DNA from: Siphonodentalium dalli
Lineage: Eukaryota > Mollusca > Scaphopoda > Gadilida > Siphonodentaliidae
Assembly: GCA_032622095.1 (NCBI GenBank)
Contig: CP136063.1
Coordinates: forward strand, 215,531,982-215,595,981
Direction of reading: 5' to 3'
DNA: 64,000 nt
Shown: positions 46,232 through 59,216 of the stretch, one piece after another
How the letters are laid out: each line of letters begins with the position of its first letter
How positions within the stretch are numbered: position 1 is the stretch's first letter
The notes under the pieces: model-generated
What the model was told of the DNA's origin: nothing
Seen by the model: the letters and a program-made list of their open reading frames with translations, nothing else
The model's database searches: none
Position numbers and translations under genes: made by a program

Positions 46232-49200
46232 AAATTAAGTACGAGCATATAACTATACCGGTAGGTGTAACTAAGTATATACGAGCATATAACTATACCG
46301 GTAGGTGTAACTAAGTATATACGAGCATATAACTATACCGGTAGGTGTAACTAAGTATATACGAGCATATAACTATACCGGTAGGTGTAACTAAGTATAT
46401 ACGAGCATATAACTATACCGGTAGGTGTAACTAAGTATATACGAGCATATAACTATACCGGTAGGTGTAACTAAGTATATACCAGCATATAACTATACCG
46501 GTAGGTGTAACTGAGTATATACGAGCATATAACTATACCGGTAGGTGTACCTAAGTATATACGAGCATATAACTATACCGGTAGGTGTAACTAAGTATAT
46601 ACGAGCATATAACTATACCGGTAGGTGTAACTAAGTATATACGAGCATATAACTATACCGGTAGGTGTAATTAAGTATATACGAGCATATAACTATACCG
46701 GTAGGTGTAATTAAGTACGAGCATATAACTATACCGGTAGGTGTAACTAAGTATATACGAGCATATAACTATACCGGTAGGTGTAACTAAGTATATACGA
46801 GCATATAACTATACCGGTAGGTGTAACTAAGTATATACGAGCATATACGAGCATATAACTATACCGGTAGGTGTAACTAAGTATATACGAGCATATAACT
46901 ATACCGGTAGGTGTAATTAAGTACGAGCATATAACTATACCGGTAGGTGTAATTAAGTACGAGCATATAACTATACCGGTAGGTGTAACTAAGTATATAC
47001 GAGCATATAACTATACCGGTAGGTGTAACTAAGTATATACGAGCATATAACTATACCGGTAGGTGTAACTAAGTATATACGAGCATATAACTATACCGGT
47101 AGGTGTAACTAAGTATATACGAGCATATAACTATACCGGTAGGTGTAACTAAGTATATACGAGCATATAACTATACCGGTAGGTGTAATTAAGTACGAGC
47201 ATATAACTATACCGGTAGGTGTAATTAAGTACGAGCATATAACTATACCGGTAGGTGTAATTAAGTACGAGCATATAACTATACCGGTAGGTGTAACTAA
47301 GTATATACGAGCATATAACTATACCGGTAGGTGTAACTAAGTATATACGAGCATATAACTATACCGGTAGGTGTAACTAAGTATATACGAGCATATAACT
47401 ATACCGGTAGGTGTAACTAAGTATATACGAGCATATAACTATACCGGTAGGTGTAACTAAGTATATACGAGCATATAACTATACCGGTAGGTGTACCTAA
47501 GTATATACGAGCATATAACTATACCGGTAGGTGTAACTAAGTATATACGAGCATATAACTATACCGGTAGGTGTAACTAAGTATATACGAGCATATAACT
47601 ATACCGGTAGGTGTAACTAAGTATATACGAGCATATAACTATACCGGTAGGTGTACCTAAGTATATACGAGCATATAACTATACCGGTAGGTGTACCTAA
47701 GTATATACGAGCATATAACTATACCGGTAGGTGTAACTAAGTATATACGAGTATATAACTATACCGGTAGGTGTAACTAAGTATATACGAGCATATAACT
47801 ATACCGGTAGGTGTAACTAAGTATATACGAGCATATAACTATACCGGTAGGTGTACCTAAGTATATACGAGCATATAACTATACCGGTAGGTGTAACTAA
47901 GTATATACGAGCATATAACTATACCGGTAGGTGTAACTAAGTATATACGAGCATATAACTATACCGGTAGGTGTAACTAAGTATATACGAGCATATAACT
48001 ATACCGGTAGGTGTAACTAAGTATATACGAGCATATAACTATACCGGTAGGTGTAACTAAGTATATACGAGCATATAACTATACCGGTAGGTGTAACTAA
48101 GTATATACGAGCATATAACTATACCGGTAGGTGTAATTAAGTACGAGCATATAACTATACCGGTAGGTGTAATTAAGTACGAGCATATAACTATACCGGT
48201 AGGTGTAATTAAGTACGAGCATATAACTATACCGGTAGGTGTAATTAAGTACGAGCATATAACTATACCGGTAGGTGTAACTAAGTATATACGAGCATAT
48301 AACTATACCGGTAGGTGTAACTAAGTATATACGAGCATATAACTATACCGGTAGGTGTAATTAAGTATATACGAGCATATAACTATACCGGTAGGTGTAA
48401 CTAAGTATATACGAGCATATAACTATACCGGTAGGTGTAACTAAGTATATACGAGCATATAACTATACCGGTAGGTGTAATTAAGTACGAGCATATAACT
48501 ATACCGGTAGGTGTAATTAAGTACGAGCATATAACTATACCGGTAGGTGTAATTAAGTACGAGCATATAACTATACCGGTAGGTGTAATTAAGTACGAGC
48601 ATATAACTATACCGGTAGGTGTAACTAAGTATATACGAGCATATAACTATACCGGTAGGTGTAACTAAGTATATACGAGCATATAACTATACCGGTAGGT
48701 GTAATTAAGTATATACGAGCATATAACTATACCGGTAGGTGTAACTAAGTATATACGAGCATATAACTATACCGGTAGGTGTAACTAAGTATATACGAGC
48801 ATATAACTATACCGGTAGGTGTAACTAAGTATATACGAGCATATAACTATACCGGTAGGTGTACCTAAGTATATACGAGCATATAACTATACCGGTAGGT
48901 GTACCTAAGTATATACGAGCATATAACTATACCGGTAGGTGTAACTAAGTATATACGAGTATATAACTATACCGGTAGGTGTAACTAAGTATATACGAGC
49001 ATATAACTATACCGGTAGGTGTAATTAAGTATATACGAGCATATAACTATACCGGTAGGTGTAACTAAGTATATACGAGTATATAACTATACCGGTAGGT
49101 GTAACTAAGTATATACGAGCATATAACTATACCGGTAGGTGTACCTAAGTATATACGAGCATATAACTATACCGGTAGGTGTAACTAAGTATATACGAGC

Positions 49201-51366
49201 ATATAACTATACCGGTAGGTGTAATTAAGTACGAACATATAACTATACCGGTAGGTGTAATTAAGTACGAGCATATAACTATACCGGTAGGTGTAATTAA
49301 GTACGAGCATATAACTATACCGGTAGGTGTAATTAAGTATATACGAGCATATAACTATACCGGTAGGTGTAACTAAGTATATACGAGCATATAACTATAC
49401 CGGTAGGTGTAACTAAGTATATACGAGCATATAACTATACCGGTAGGTGTAACTAAGTATATACGAGCATATAACTATACCGGTAGGTGTAATTAAGTAC
49501 GAACATATAACTATACCGGTAGGTGTAATTAAGTACGAGCATATAACTATACCGGTAGGTGTAATTAAGTACGAGCATATAACTATACCGGTAGGTGTAA
49601 CTAAGTATATACGAGCATATAACTATACCGGTAGGTGTACCTAAGTATATACGAGCATATAACTATACCGGTAGGTGTAATTAAGTACGAGCATATAACT
49701 ATACCGGTAGGTGTAATTAAGTATATACGAGCATATAACTATACCGGTAGGTGTAACTAAGTATATACGAGCATATAACTATACCGGTAGGTGTAACTAA
49801 GTATATACGAGCATATAACTATACCGGTAGGTGTAACTAAGTATATACGAGCATATAACTATACCGGTAGGTGTAATTAAGTACGAACATATAACTATAC
49901 CGGTAGGTGTAACTAAGTATATACGAGCATATAACTATACCGGTAGGTGTAATTAAGTACGAGCATATAACTATACCGGTAGGTGTAACTAAGTATATAC
50001 GAGCATATAACTATACCGGTAGGTGTACCTAAGTATATACGAGCATATAACTATACCGGTAGGTGTAATTAAGTACGAGCATATAACTATACCGGTAGGT
50101 GTAACTAAGTATATACGAGCATATAACTATACCGGTAGGTGTAACTAAGTATATACGAGCATATAACTATACCGGTAGGTGTAACTAAGTATATACGAGC
50201 ATATAACTATACCGGTAGGTGTAATTAAGTACGAGCATATAACTATACCGGTAGGTGTAATTAAGTACGAACATATAACTATACCGGTAGGTGTAATTAA
50301 GTACGAGCATATAACTATACCGGTAGGTGTAATTAAGTACGAGCATATAACTATACCGGTAGGTGTAACTAAGTATATACGAGCATATAACTATACCGGT
50401 AGGTGTAACTAAGTATATACGAGCATATAACTATACCGGTAGGTGTAACTAAGTATATACGAGCATATAACTATACCGGTAGGTGTAATTAAGTATATAC
50501 GAGCATATAACTATACCGGTAGGTGTAACTAAGTATATACGAGCATATAACTATACCGGTAGGTGTAATTAAGTATATACGAGCATATAACTATACCGGT
50601 AGGTGTAATTAAGTATATACGAGCATATAACTATACCGGTAGGTGTAACTAAGTATATACGAGCATATAACTATACCGGTAGGTGTAATTAAGTACGAGC
50701 ATATAACTATACCGGTAGGTGTAACTAAGTATATACGAGCATATAACTATACCGGTAGGTGTAATTAAGTACGAGCATATAACTATACCGGTAGGTGTAA
50801 TTAAGTACGAGCATATAACTATACCGGTAGGTGTAACTAAGTATATACGAGCATATAACTATACCGATAGGTGTAACTAAGTATATACGAGCATATAACT
50901 ATACCGGTAGGTGTAACTAAGTATATACGAGCATATAACTATACCGGTAGGTGTAACTAAGTATATACGAGCATATAACTATACCGGTAGGTGTAATTAA
51001 GTACGAGCATATAACTATACCGGTAGGTGTAACTAAGTATATACGAGCATATAACTATACCGGTAGGTGTAATTAAGTACGAGCATATAACTATACCGGT
51101 AGGTGTAATTAAGTACGAGCATATAACTATACCGGTAGGTGTAATTAAGTACGAGCATATAACTATACCGGTAGGTGTAACTAAGTATATACGAGCATAT
51201 AACTATACCGGTAGGTGTAATTAAGTACGAGCATATAACTATACCGGTAGGTGTAATTAAGTACGAGCATATAACTATACCGGTAGGTGTAATTAAGTAC
51301 GAGCATATAACTATACCGGTAGGTGTAATTAAGTACGAGCATATAACTATACCGGTAGGTGTAATT
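46232..51366. repeat. 5.1-kb satellite of 36- and 40-bp units
   Basis: Roughly 130 head-to-tail units. The long unit (40 bp) is ACGAGCATATAACTATACCG then GTAGGTGTAACTAAGTATAT; the short unit (36 bp) lacks the last TATAT-type bases and has ATTAAGT. Substitutions are few (AAC/AAT/ACC before TAAGT, occasional GAACAT or GAGTAT). Each unit carries the palindrome TACCGGTA. Units form multi-unit blocks, for example four short then five long, repeated at a 344-bp step from 48131 to 48475. Edges are sharp. There are no spacers between units, so this is not a CRISPR array. Confidence 0.98.
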
Positions 51367-52225
51367 GCACGGGCTTTTAATGTGACAACCACCAAGAATG
51401 TTGATATGATATACTAACTATATATATTCTCATTGATTATTTATTAAATATATATTTTATATTTAGTATTGTTGCTCTCCTCCCTATTTTACCCCTTCCG
51501 ATTAGCCCAAGTCATTTCGGCCAATTTGGCCGGTTACTTCATGTCTGTTTTTCATCTGACGTGTGTGTCGGAATAATAATGTGGAGGATTTATGTAAATG
51601 TTAGCCCAAACTACATTTCCAAGTAACGATGGTTTTGTTGTTTATTTTGAGGAATAATACCGCGTCAGATGAATTCAGCCCAAATATGTTAACAGTTGTC
51701 GTGTAAAACATTCGGCAGTAGGTTAGCGTTATTTAGTATTTGTGGATGTCATTTAACATGGGGAAAATAGACTACTGCGCTTGAACGAGCATGTGAATTT
51801 GTCGTTTTTAATGTATAGCAACTTTATAATCAATAACAGAGGCATTCTCTGTCAAATAAGGTCGCTCTATTTACGATACCAATTGGGGAACTTTGTAAAT
51901 TAAATTACGCGTAAACCAGCGTAAACGTATACCTGCTGCAAATAGAAAAGGTGCCGGAAACGGCGTACTCGCCCCAGGGCTAACTCGCCCCAATCGACGC
52001 GTGCCAACTCGGAATAAAAGGCCAACTCGGAATAAAAGATGTATACGGGGTGTTATATGGCGTTTGGTCCGTTGTTTCTCAATGAATATTATTGAAATTT
52101 GGTGTATATGTCCGGGCTGGGACATGGAATACAACAACGTTTGAATTGTTTTTAAATTTACAAATTTGTTGATTTAATTCATTTTTTTTTCGTTCTGAAA
52201 CACACTATAAAGTGTATATAATATA
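51367..52225. other. Intergenic, no gene seen
   Basis: Contains short doublets GTACTCGCCCCAGGGCTAAC / TCGCCCC and CCAACTCGGAATAAAAG twice near 51965-52036. No gene supported. Confidence 0.45.
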
Positions 52226-52514
52226 ATAACGAACACGAGACATACATAATTTATAAACTGTTAACAAAAGATATCAAATTCAAAGATGACTCAGTGGAGT
52301 TTATAAAGTGAACATAAAAACATTGAGGTAAGAATCTTTTTAAGGAATGCAACTTTATTTAATGATAATAAACACATAAATTAAAATAACAAACATGAGA
52401 CATACATAATTTATAAACTGTTAACAAAAGATATCAAACTCAATACATGACAAAGATGACTCAGTGAAGTTTATAAAGTGAACATAAAAATATTAAGGTA
52501 AGAATCTTTTTAAG
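52226..52514. repeat. Tandem duplication of ~120 bp
   Basis: GAGACATACATAATTTATAA through AGAATCTTTTTAAG occurs at 52226-52344 and 52386-52514 with few differences and one 10-base insertion in the second copy. Confidence 0.9.
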
Positions 52515-54030
52515 CATTACCAAACCGTTTAGCACAGACCACAGTCCACTTCACTCATCCGATCATCACCAATCTTCATATTTATCTTGATATTGATCTA
52601 TCAGATGAGAGCCATCAAATATTTTTTTAATTTCATAGGAAAAATGGTCGCCAGCGGCCATATTGCATTTACGTTATATGTTATTGCGTTATGTCGATAT
52701 CTAGTATTACTTAGAAATTTCACCTTTCCAGATTCATAATTGCTCCATTGACTGTAACAGATGAAATTATTCCCCTCTTCGGATAGAGTGTCACTGAAAC
52801 TTTATTTTGTCAGACTGTCTGTATAATAACTGATTATATAATTATGGCAATAATCTGTAATAAGATGTAGCACTATTTTATTTTATATTTACACGCAGTG
52901 CTGTTTTATACAACAATTCTAATCCCCCCCTAGATCATCATGTGATCGACCATACATCGCGCGAGGACCTGGTTGAATTAAGGGGGTTTTATGGATCACT
53001 TCTGTCCTCAAGCTAGATTATACTTATGACATTTAATGGCATGTTACTAACGTGGAGGGTTAGATATGCTTGAGAAACCACCACTCTTTAATTCACACCA
53101 AGTTCTCAGCTGTCATGAACCCATAGCCATGATATATGGTTTATTTTATGTATACTAGTAATATAGTTATTTTCAGTACCTTTATATACCAGTACTGTGT
53201 ATAACAATGCATATAAATGAATCCATGTATACATGTATATTGATTCAACGGATTCAGTGGTTTTGTCCATCAGTCTATCAAATTTGCGGGGAAAACATGG
53301 CCACAATCAGTACACCCTGCTAAATTTCGAATTTGAATCAATTGGCACACCCTGCAGCCAGCTTTTATTGGAGAACTTTTTCTCATGTGGATATATTGGG
53401 TCACCGCTAGATGTGAGCCATATTTTGGACATCACTGCCAGCGGTGATCTTCAATTTTACTATTTTTATGGCTAAATAATTTGGTTGATCCTACAGACGA
53501 CACCCCTTGTCCGATCGTCACCAGATTCCACAATGATCTTCTGGATAACCAGCGTGAGAGTAATCTAATTTTCCCGAATTTCGTTAAAAAACATTACCAC
53601 AGGCAGCAATTTGGTATCTTACTGTTTGATCCTCTTTTGCATGACTGAATTGTTTAGCAACTGTACAGACATATCCCTCATCTGATAGTCACCACACTTT
53701 ATATTGATCTTCGGGCTGACAACTAGATGGGAGCTATCGAATGCTTTGAATTTTTTTGGAAAACATTGTCGCCAGCAGTCATCTTTTGGAAAACAATGTC
53801 GCCAGCAGTCATCTTCGGATAGCCAGTATTACGTAGGTACTTCAACTTTCCGCATTCCTGTCATCATTTGAAATATAAAAATTTACCTGATACATGCACC
53901 CTTCAAAATTTGTTTCGTCGTATCTATTTTAATGACCCGTATGGTAATATTGATACAGATATATTTGTCAAACATTTCTTTGTACAATATACAGGTATTT
54001 AGTTTGTAACTAAATCTAGAAATATATAAT
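52515..54030. other. Intergenic with weak repeats
   Basis: Phrases such as GATCATCACCAATCTTCATA, GTCGCCAGCAGTCATCTT (duplicated at 53768 and 53799) and GTCACCAGATTCCACAATGA recur loosely, as in decayed tandem dispersed repeats. No gene supported. Confidence 0.5.
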
Positions 54031-54905
54031 AGTAGCTGGTGGACCCTACTTCGTCCGGGATGTTCCCCTCTGATTTTCGGAGAATTGCGCGATTTAATCT
54101 TGAATTGACCATTTTAAAGGTGAACGTCATGTCGGGTCACGATTTGAACCGTCCAAAACACTCCCCGGAAAGTCACGACAAAAGTACCCGTCGAAATCCG
54201 CCCGGCTTTACCCGATTTGACCTTGAATTGACAATTTTGAATGTCAAGATCAGCTCAGGGTCATGATTTGACCCACCCGAAACACTCCTGGGACAAAAGT
54301 AACAGTAGGTATTATATTTCGTTGAAATACTTCCGTTTTACCAGATTTGACCTTGAATTGATCTTTTTGAATGTCAAAGTCAGGTCGGGATCAAGATTTG
54401 ACCCGTCCAAAATACTCCCTGGAAATAATTTCCCCTAGGTATCAAATTTCGTCAAATCTGTCCGGCAGTTTTCCCGGCCATAGCTAACAGACAAACAGAC
54501 AGACAAATGTCCAAAATATATATTAAACTAGCTGATGTACTCGACTTCGTTCGGGCTATTTAGGGATTTTTTTTGTGATCGCCTCCATCTGGACAGTACC
54601 CAGTATATACAGCGTCTGGCCAAACTATTGTTCAATTGGTCCAGAAACATGCCTACATCAGCACGTTCGAGAACATGGTCCCACGTGAAATTGGACCCGT
54701 CCATATTGCTCCCGGGATCGAAGTAGTCCTACACACAAATTTTTAGTCGGATCGGTCAAGGTCCAGAAACATGCCTATGAGCGAGGTCAAGTTGACACGT
54801 TAAAAACCAAATCCGAGTCGGATCAGTCGAGCAGTGTTAGAGTCTATAACACATACACACATGCATTCATGCATACACACATACATACAGACAGGTGTTC
54901 CAAAA
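54031..54905 (-). mobile_element. Two Helitron-like non-autonomous elements, minus strand
   Basis: Read on the minus strand, the unit at about 54528-54905 ends AGCCCGAACGAAGTCGAG, a short hairpin, then ACATCAGCTAG followed by T, which fits a Helitron 3' end (hairpin, CTRR, T target). Its other end has a CAGACAG-type tract. The unit at 54031-54524 ends GGGTCCACCAGCTACT with a CGGACGAAGTagGG hairpin and shares TTTGACCTTGAATTGA blocks with the 56.5-58.0 kb array in the other orientation. No Rep/helicase gene is present. Confidence 0.6.
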
Positions 54906-55309
54906 TGTATAATCGATAGCTACAAACAATTCGATGGTAGATAGCTCACGGCCGACCTGATGCATGCATCTTATTTTTCTTGTGTCACGTGTCGGACGAC
55001 AAATCACACTGTCCCCCGCTAAGCCGGGAGACGTTGTTTTTGTCGCCCGCCTGATCTTATAGTGCAATAATATCTCCCAGCACACACAAGTGCAGTAATT
55101 CATCTACTTTACATCACTGGGATGTACTAAAATCATAAATCTTATATACCAGTTGTGGTGTTTGCTAATTTGCATATATTTAGTGAACACTAATATTCGA
55201 ACTTTTTAGTTGATACTTGTATCGGAAAAGTGTTACTATGTATACTTTTTACATCTAAATATCTGAGTGATCCAATATCTGCATTGCCGATATTATGGTG
55301 CAAGACACA
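54906..55309. other. Intergenic, no gene seen
   Basis: No recognisable feature. Confidence 0.45.
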
Positions 55310-55391
55310 GGTCCCCAGAAAAAAAATTGACCCCACCCCAATAGTACTTAATCCTATAATTGGGGTGGGGTCAATTTTTGTTCTGGGGACC
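55310..55391. repeat. Long perfect-type hairpin
   Basis: GGTCCCCAGAAAAAAAATTG and ACCCCACCCCAAT pair with ATTGGGGTGGGGTC and AATTTTTGTTCTGGGGACC; arms ~33 bp with one or two mismatches, loop ~15 bases. Confidence 0.9.
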
Positions 55392-55628
55392 GTGATTTAA
55401 CCATCAAACTGATGGTAAATAAACGATGATCATCAAACGCGTAACGGCTTGAATATCTTTTATGGAACAGTAATCTTATAGGACGATACGAAGTTACTGA
55501 AATATATACATAATCGCGAAAGAAAGCACTCGTGCGATGCGATGACTCAGTGCAACATCGTGCGTGTGAATGGCAAGGATGTTTTCATTAGTAATCGGAT
55601 AACAAAACAGTTGTTGCCCTTCTTCTCC

Positions 55629-55735
55629 GGAGAAATTGAGATTTGTCACCCGCTCGAGTGCGAAATGTCTCCCTTGGAGCTGCGCTCCTCTGGAGACATT
55701 TCGTTCTCGAGCGGGTGACAAATATCAATGTCTCC
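55629..55735. repeat. Foldback hairpin
   Basis: GGAGAAATTGAGATTTGTCA, CCCGCTCGAG and GCGAAATGTCTCC pair with GGAGACATTTCGTTCTCGAG, CGGGTGACAAAT and TCAATGTCTCC, with a ~17-base loop. Confidence 0.85.
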
Positions 55736-55799
55736 CCAGACAGCAGGCGACAACTGTACAAGAAAACCATAGTCAGAAATGGTAACGCGCTCAAGATCA

Positions 55800-56305
55800 T
55801 CTCATATATATTTTGAAGACCTCTGTCTGTCTGTCTGTTTGTCTGTTTGTCTGTCATTTATACAAATCTACGATTCTCGACCGATCGGGACGAAACTTGG
55901 TATGTGTGTGTAGTTTGACCAGGCGGTCGACGTTGTCGTATTGGCGAGCCCGTGCGGTGCCCGCTTCGCGCATGCGCAGACGAGATCTCGGAAACGGGTG
56001 GAGCTATCGACTTGAAATTTGCTATGTGAATGTATCTTGCCCCGGATACGAATTTTATCGGGTCGCCGAGCCCGTGCGACGCAAGCTTCGCGCATACGCA
56101 GACCAGATCTCGGAAACGGGTGGAGCTATCGACTTGAAATTTGGTATGTGAATGTATCTTGCCCCGGATACGAATTTTATCGGATCGCCGAGGCCGTGCG
56201 ACGCAAGCTTCGCGCATGCGAAGACCAGATCTCGGAAACGGGTGGAGCTATCGACTTGAAATTTGGTTTTTGAATAGCCCAGACAACGTCGGGCTCATCG
56301 GCTAG
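55800..56305 (+). mobile_element. Helitron-like element 1 of a tandem pair
   Basis: Starts TCTCATATATATTTTGAAGA after an A, followed by a GTCT tract, and ends AGCCCAGACAACGTCGGGCT (hairpin) then CATCGGCTAG. The middle has three ~125-bp repeats with GATCTCGGAAACGGGTGGAG and CGACTTGAAATTTG. Short non-autonomous Helitrons with a microsatellite near the 5' end are well known; this identification rests on termini only. Confidence 0.6.
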
Positions 56306-58080
56306 TCTATTATATATTTTTGGAAGATCTGTGTGTGTGGGTGTGTGTGTGTGTGAGGGTGTGTGTGTGTGTGAGGGTGTGAGGGTGTGTGAGGGTGTGT
56401 GTGTGTGTGTGTGTGATCGCGATGAACTCGAAAACGGCCGAGCCGATTTCGATGAAACTTGGGATGTGGGGGTATTTTCGGCCGGGGACTGGCATAGGCA
56501 TATTAATTTGTCCGTGCAACGTGGCCTTGACCTTGAAATGGGGTCATTTCAAGGTCATACGCCCGAATATCACGGGATTTCGATGAAACTTGGTATGTGG
56601 GGGTGATTTCGGCCGGGGAGTGGCATAGGCCTATTAATTTGCCCGTGCGACGTGACTTTGACCTTGAAATCGGGTCATTTCAAGGTAAAACGCCCGAATA
56701 TCACGGGATTTCGATGAAACTTGGTATGTGGGGATAATTTCGGCCGGGGAGTGGCATATGCCTATTCATTGCCCGTGCGACGTGACTTTGATCTTGAAAT
56801 CGGGTCATTTCAAGGTCAAACGCCCAAATATCACGGGATTTCGATGAAAATTAGTGTCTACGGATACATTCGTATGGAGAGTCTCATAAGCCTATTCATT
56901 TGCCCGTGCGACGTGACCTTGACCTTGAAATCGGGTCAATTCAAGGTCAAATCGAGAATTTTGAATGGATTTCCACGAAATTTGATACATAGGGTTACTT
57001 TTGTCCACTGAGTGTTTTGGACGGGTGAAATCGTGACCCCGATCTGACCTTGACCTTCAAAATGATCATTTCGAGGTCAAATCGGGTAAAACCGGATGGA
57101 TTTCGACGGGTACTTTTGTCGGGTACTTTTGTCCGGGCAGTGTTTTGGACGGGTCAAATCGTGACCCCACCTGACCTTGACCTTCAAAATAGACAATTCA
57201 AGGTCAAATCGCGCAATTCGCCGAAAAGCAGAGGGGAAACAGCCGGACGAAGTCGGGGCCCGTGTGACGTGACATTTATCTTGAAATCGGGTCAATTAAA
57301 GCTCAAATCGCGAATTTTGATATGGGATTTCGACGAAATTTGATACATAGGGTTACTTTTGTCCACTGAGTGTCTTGACCTTGAAATCTGGTCACTTCAA
57401 GGTCAAACGCCCAAATATCACGGGATTTCGATGAAAATTAGTGTCTATGGATACTTTCGCATGGGGAGTGTCGTAAGCCTATTCATTTGCCCGTGCGACG
57501 TGACCTTGACCTTGAAATCGGATCATTTCAAGGTCAAACGCCCAAATATCACGGGATTTCGATGAAAATTAGTGTCTATGGATACTTTCGTATGAGGAGT
57601 GTCATAAGCCTATTCATTTGCCCGTGCGACGTGACCTTGACCTTGAAATCGGGTCAATTCAAGGTCAAATCGCGAATTTTGATAGGATTTTGACGAAATT
57701 TTATACGTAGGGTTACTTTTGTCCACTGAGTGTTTTGTACGGGTGAAATCGTGACCCCGACCTGACCTTGACCTTCAAAATGATCAATTCGAGGTCAAAT
57801 CGGGTAAAACCCGATGGATTTCGACGGGTACTTTTGTCGGGTACTTTTGTCCGGGCAGTGTTTTGGACGGGTAAAATCGTGACCCCCACCTGACCTTGAC
57901 CTTCAAAATGGACAATTCAAGGTCAAATCGCGCAATTCGCCGAAAAGCAGAGGGGAAACAGCCCGGACGAAGTCGGGTCCACCTGCTTGACCTTGAAATC
58001 GGGTCATTTCGAGGTCGAACGCCCGAGTATCACGGTATTTCGATGAAAATTAGTGTCTATGGATACTTTCGAATGTGGGG
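56306..58080 (+). mobile_element. Helitron-like composite array rich in TCAAGGTCA motifs
   Basis: Begins TCTATTATATATTTTTGGAA directly after the CTAG end of the previous element, followed by a GT/GTGAGG tract (56332-56415). Then blocks of about 125-140 bp repeat: TTTCGATGAAACTTGG, GCCCGTGCGACGTGACCTTG, ACCTTGAAATCGGGTCA, TTCAAGGTCAAACGCCC, AATATCACGGGATTTCGATG. Around twenty copies of TCAAGGTCA or TGACCTTGA occur. Two AAGCAGAGGGGAAACAGC then CGGACGAAGTCGGG hairpin ends lie at 57222 and 57945. Open frames across it are by-products. Confidence 0.6.
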
Positions 58081-58343
58081 ATGCTTCATTTGGTGGATTT
58101 TCATAAAACCTACCATTGTATTTATTTCCTGCTTGCGTGTGGTGATGAATAGTTGGGTAGCTACTGGTTTTCCATCGATTATATTGTATCGATGTTCATC
58201 TAATTATTTTGTTAACATTTGATTGAATGTCTGTCGGGACCGATGTTATGTCCATCACTACCAATCAAAGGCTATATATAATTCGATTGCATTCTCAAAT
58301 ATTAGACCATCTAATACACACACGATTACATAGTGATATATAC
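58081..58343. other. Intergenic, no gene seen
   Basis: No recognisable feature. Confidence 0.45.
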
Positions 58344-58651
58344 TTAATCGGGGTTCACGATTAGATAGCGATTCATATTCATTCGCAATAACACGTGCCA
58401 CGCGAGGTTAGGATTATATTTCTAATGGAGTATCCTGAGTTAATCGGAAGGGCATAACTCTATATAGAACGTAAATTGACGAAATAACGGAAATTTGTAT
58501 GAAAGAATTTACAACACCACAAGTGATCAACTTTGGACGGATATCATTCAAATTCTCATATTGGGTGGGCTTGATGGAGGTCAGGGAAACGCTCGCGTGG
58601 CACTGTGATTGAATATATATTAATCGCTATATAATCGTGAACCACGATTAA
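58344..58651. mobile_element. Repeat D, MITE with TTAATCG ends
   Basis: TTAATCGGGGTTCACGATTA then GATAGCGATT at the left pairs with AATCGCTATATAATCGTG and AACCACGATTAA at the right. A related inverted piece is at about 41110-41423. Non-coding. Confidence 0.7.
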
Positions 58652-59216
58652 TTATCTTTCGCTAACTAATCGAGGGCGTATTGGCTGCTTATAGACACGT
58701 CGACAAAATGTATATAGTATACCCACTTCACGTCTGCCACCGAAGTGCACATAATTTGTCCACCACCACTTGGGCTAATGTGATTGAGGCACTGAGTATA
58801 TTCGAACCCAATACACAAATTACCCTCGCAATAATAAATGTGAATGTCCAGTGTCCAGTGCTTACGCTTTTGCCATTAAATGTGAAAATTATGACAAGTG
58901 TCATGCTAAATGAAAAACATTGTTTAATCACGGATAAATTTATAACATCATGTCGCAAATATAAATCTCAGTATATTATGATTTGACAACAAAAAAGATG
59001 TTTGAATATAGCCAATTTAACACTGAATGTATGCATGGATGTCGAAATTAGGGTGAAGAAAGATGGCAGCATAATTTTCAAAGCAGCCATTGGCCGGCTG
59101 AGTGGTCGAAAATATCCGCTAATAATTATTTGATTGACAGCTGTGTAACGTCCATTGTTCATTTGCCGATGGGGTGAGGGTTTTCAACAAATGGATATGG
59201 TGTCGCATAAGTGTAG
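58652..59216. other. Intergenic, no gene seen
   Basis: A 100-codon frame at 58681-58986 has no recognisable motif and no splice context. No gene supported. Confidence 0.45.

Noticed and set aside
46232-51366. CRISPR-like regular array
   Set aside because: Units abut with no unique spacers and the setting is a eukaryotic nuclear genome; it is a satellite.
51033-51395. Repetitive 120-codon open frame with 12-residue repeats on the minus strand
   Set aside because: It arises only because the 36-bp units preserve frame; the 40-bp units elsewhere break it.
55813-58222. Overlapping 65-119-codon frames on both strands
   Set aside because: They follow the repeat blocks of the Helitron-like array and occur in several frames, so they are not genes.
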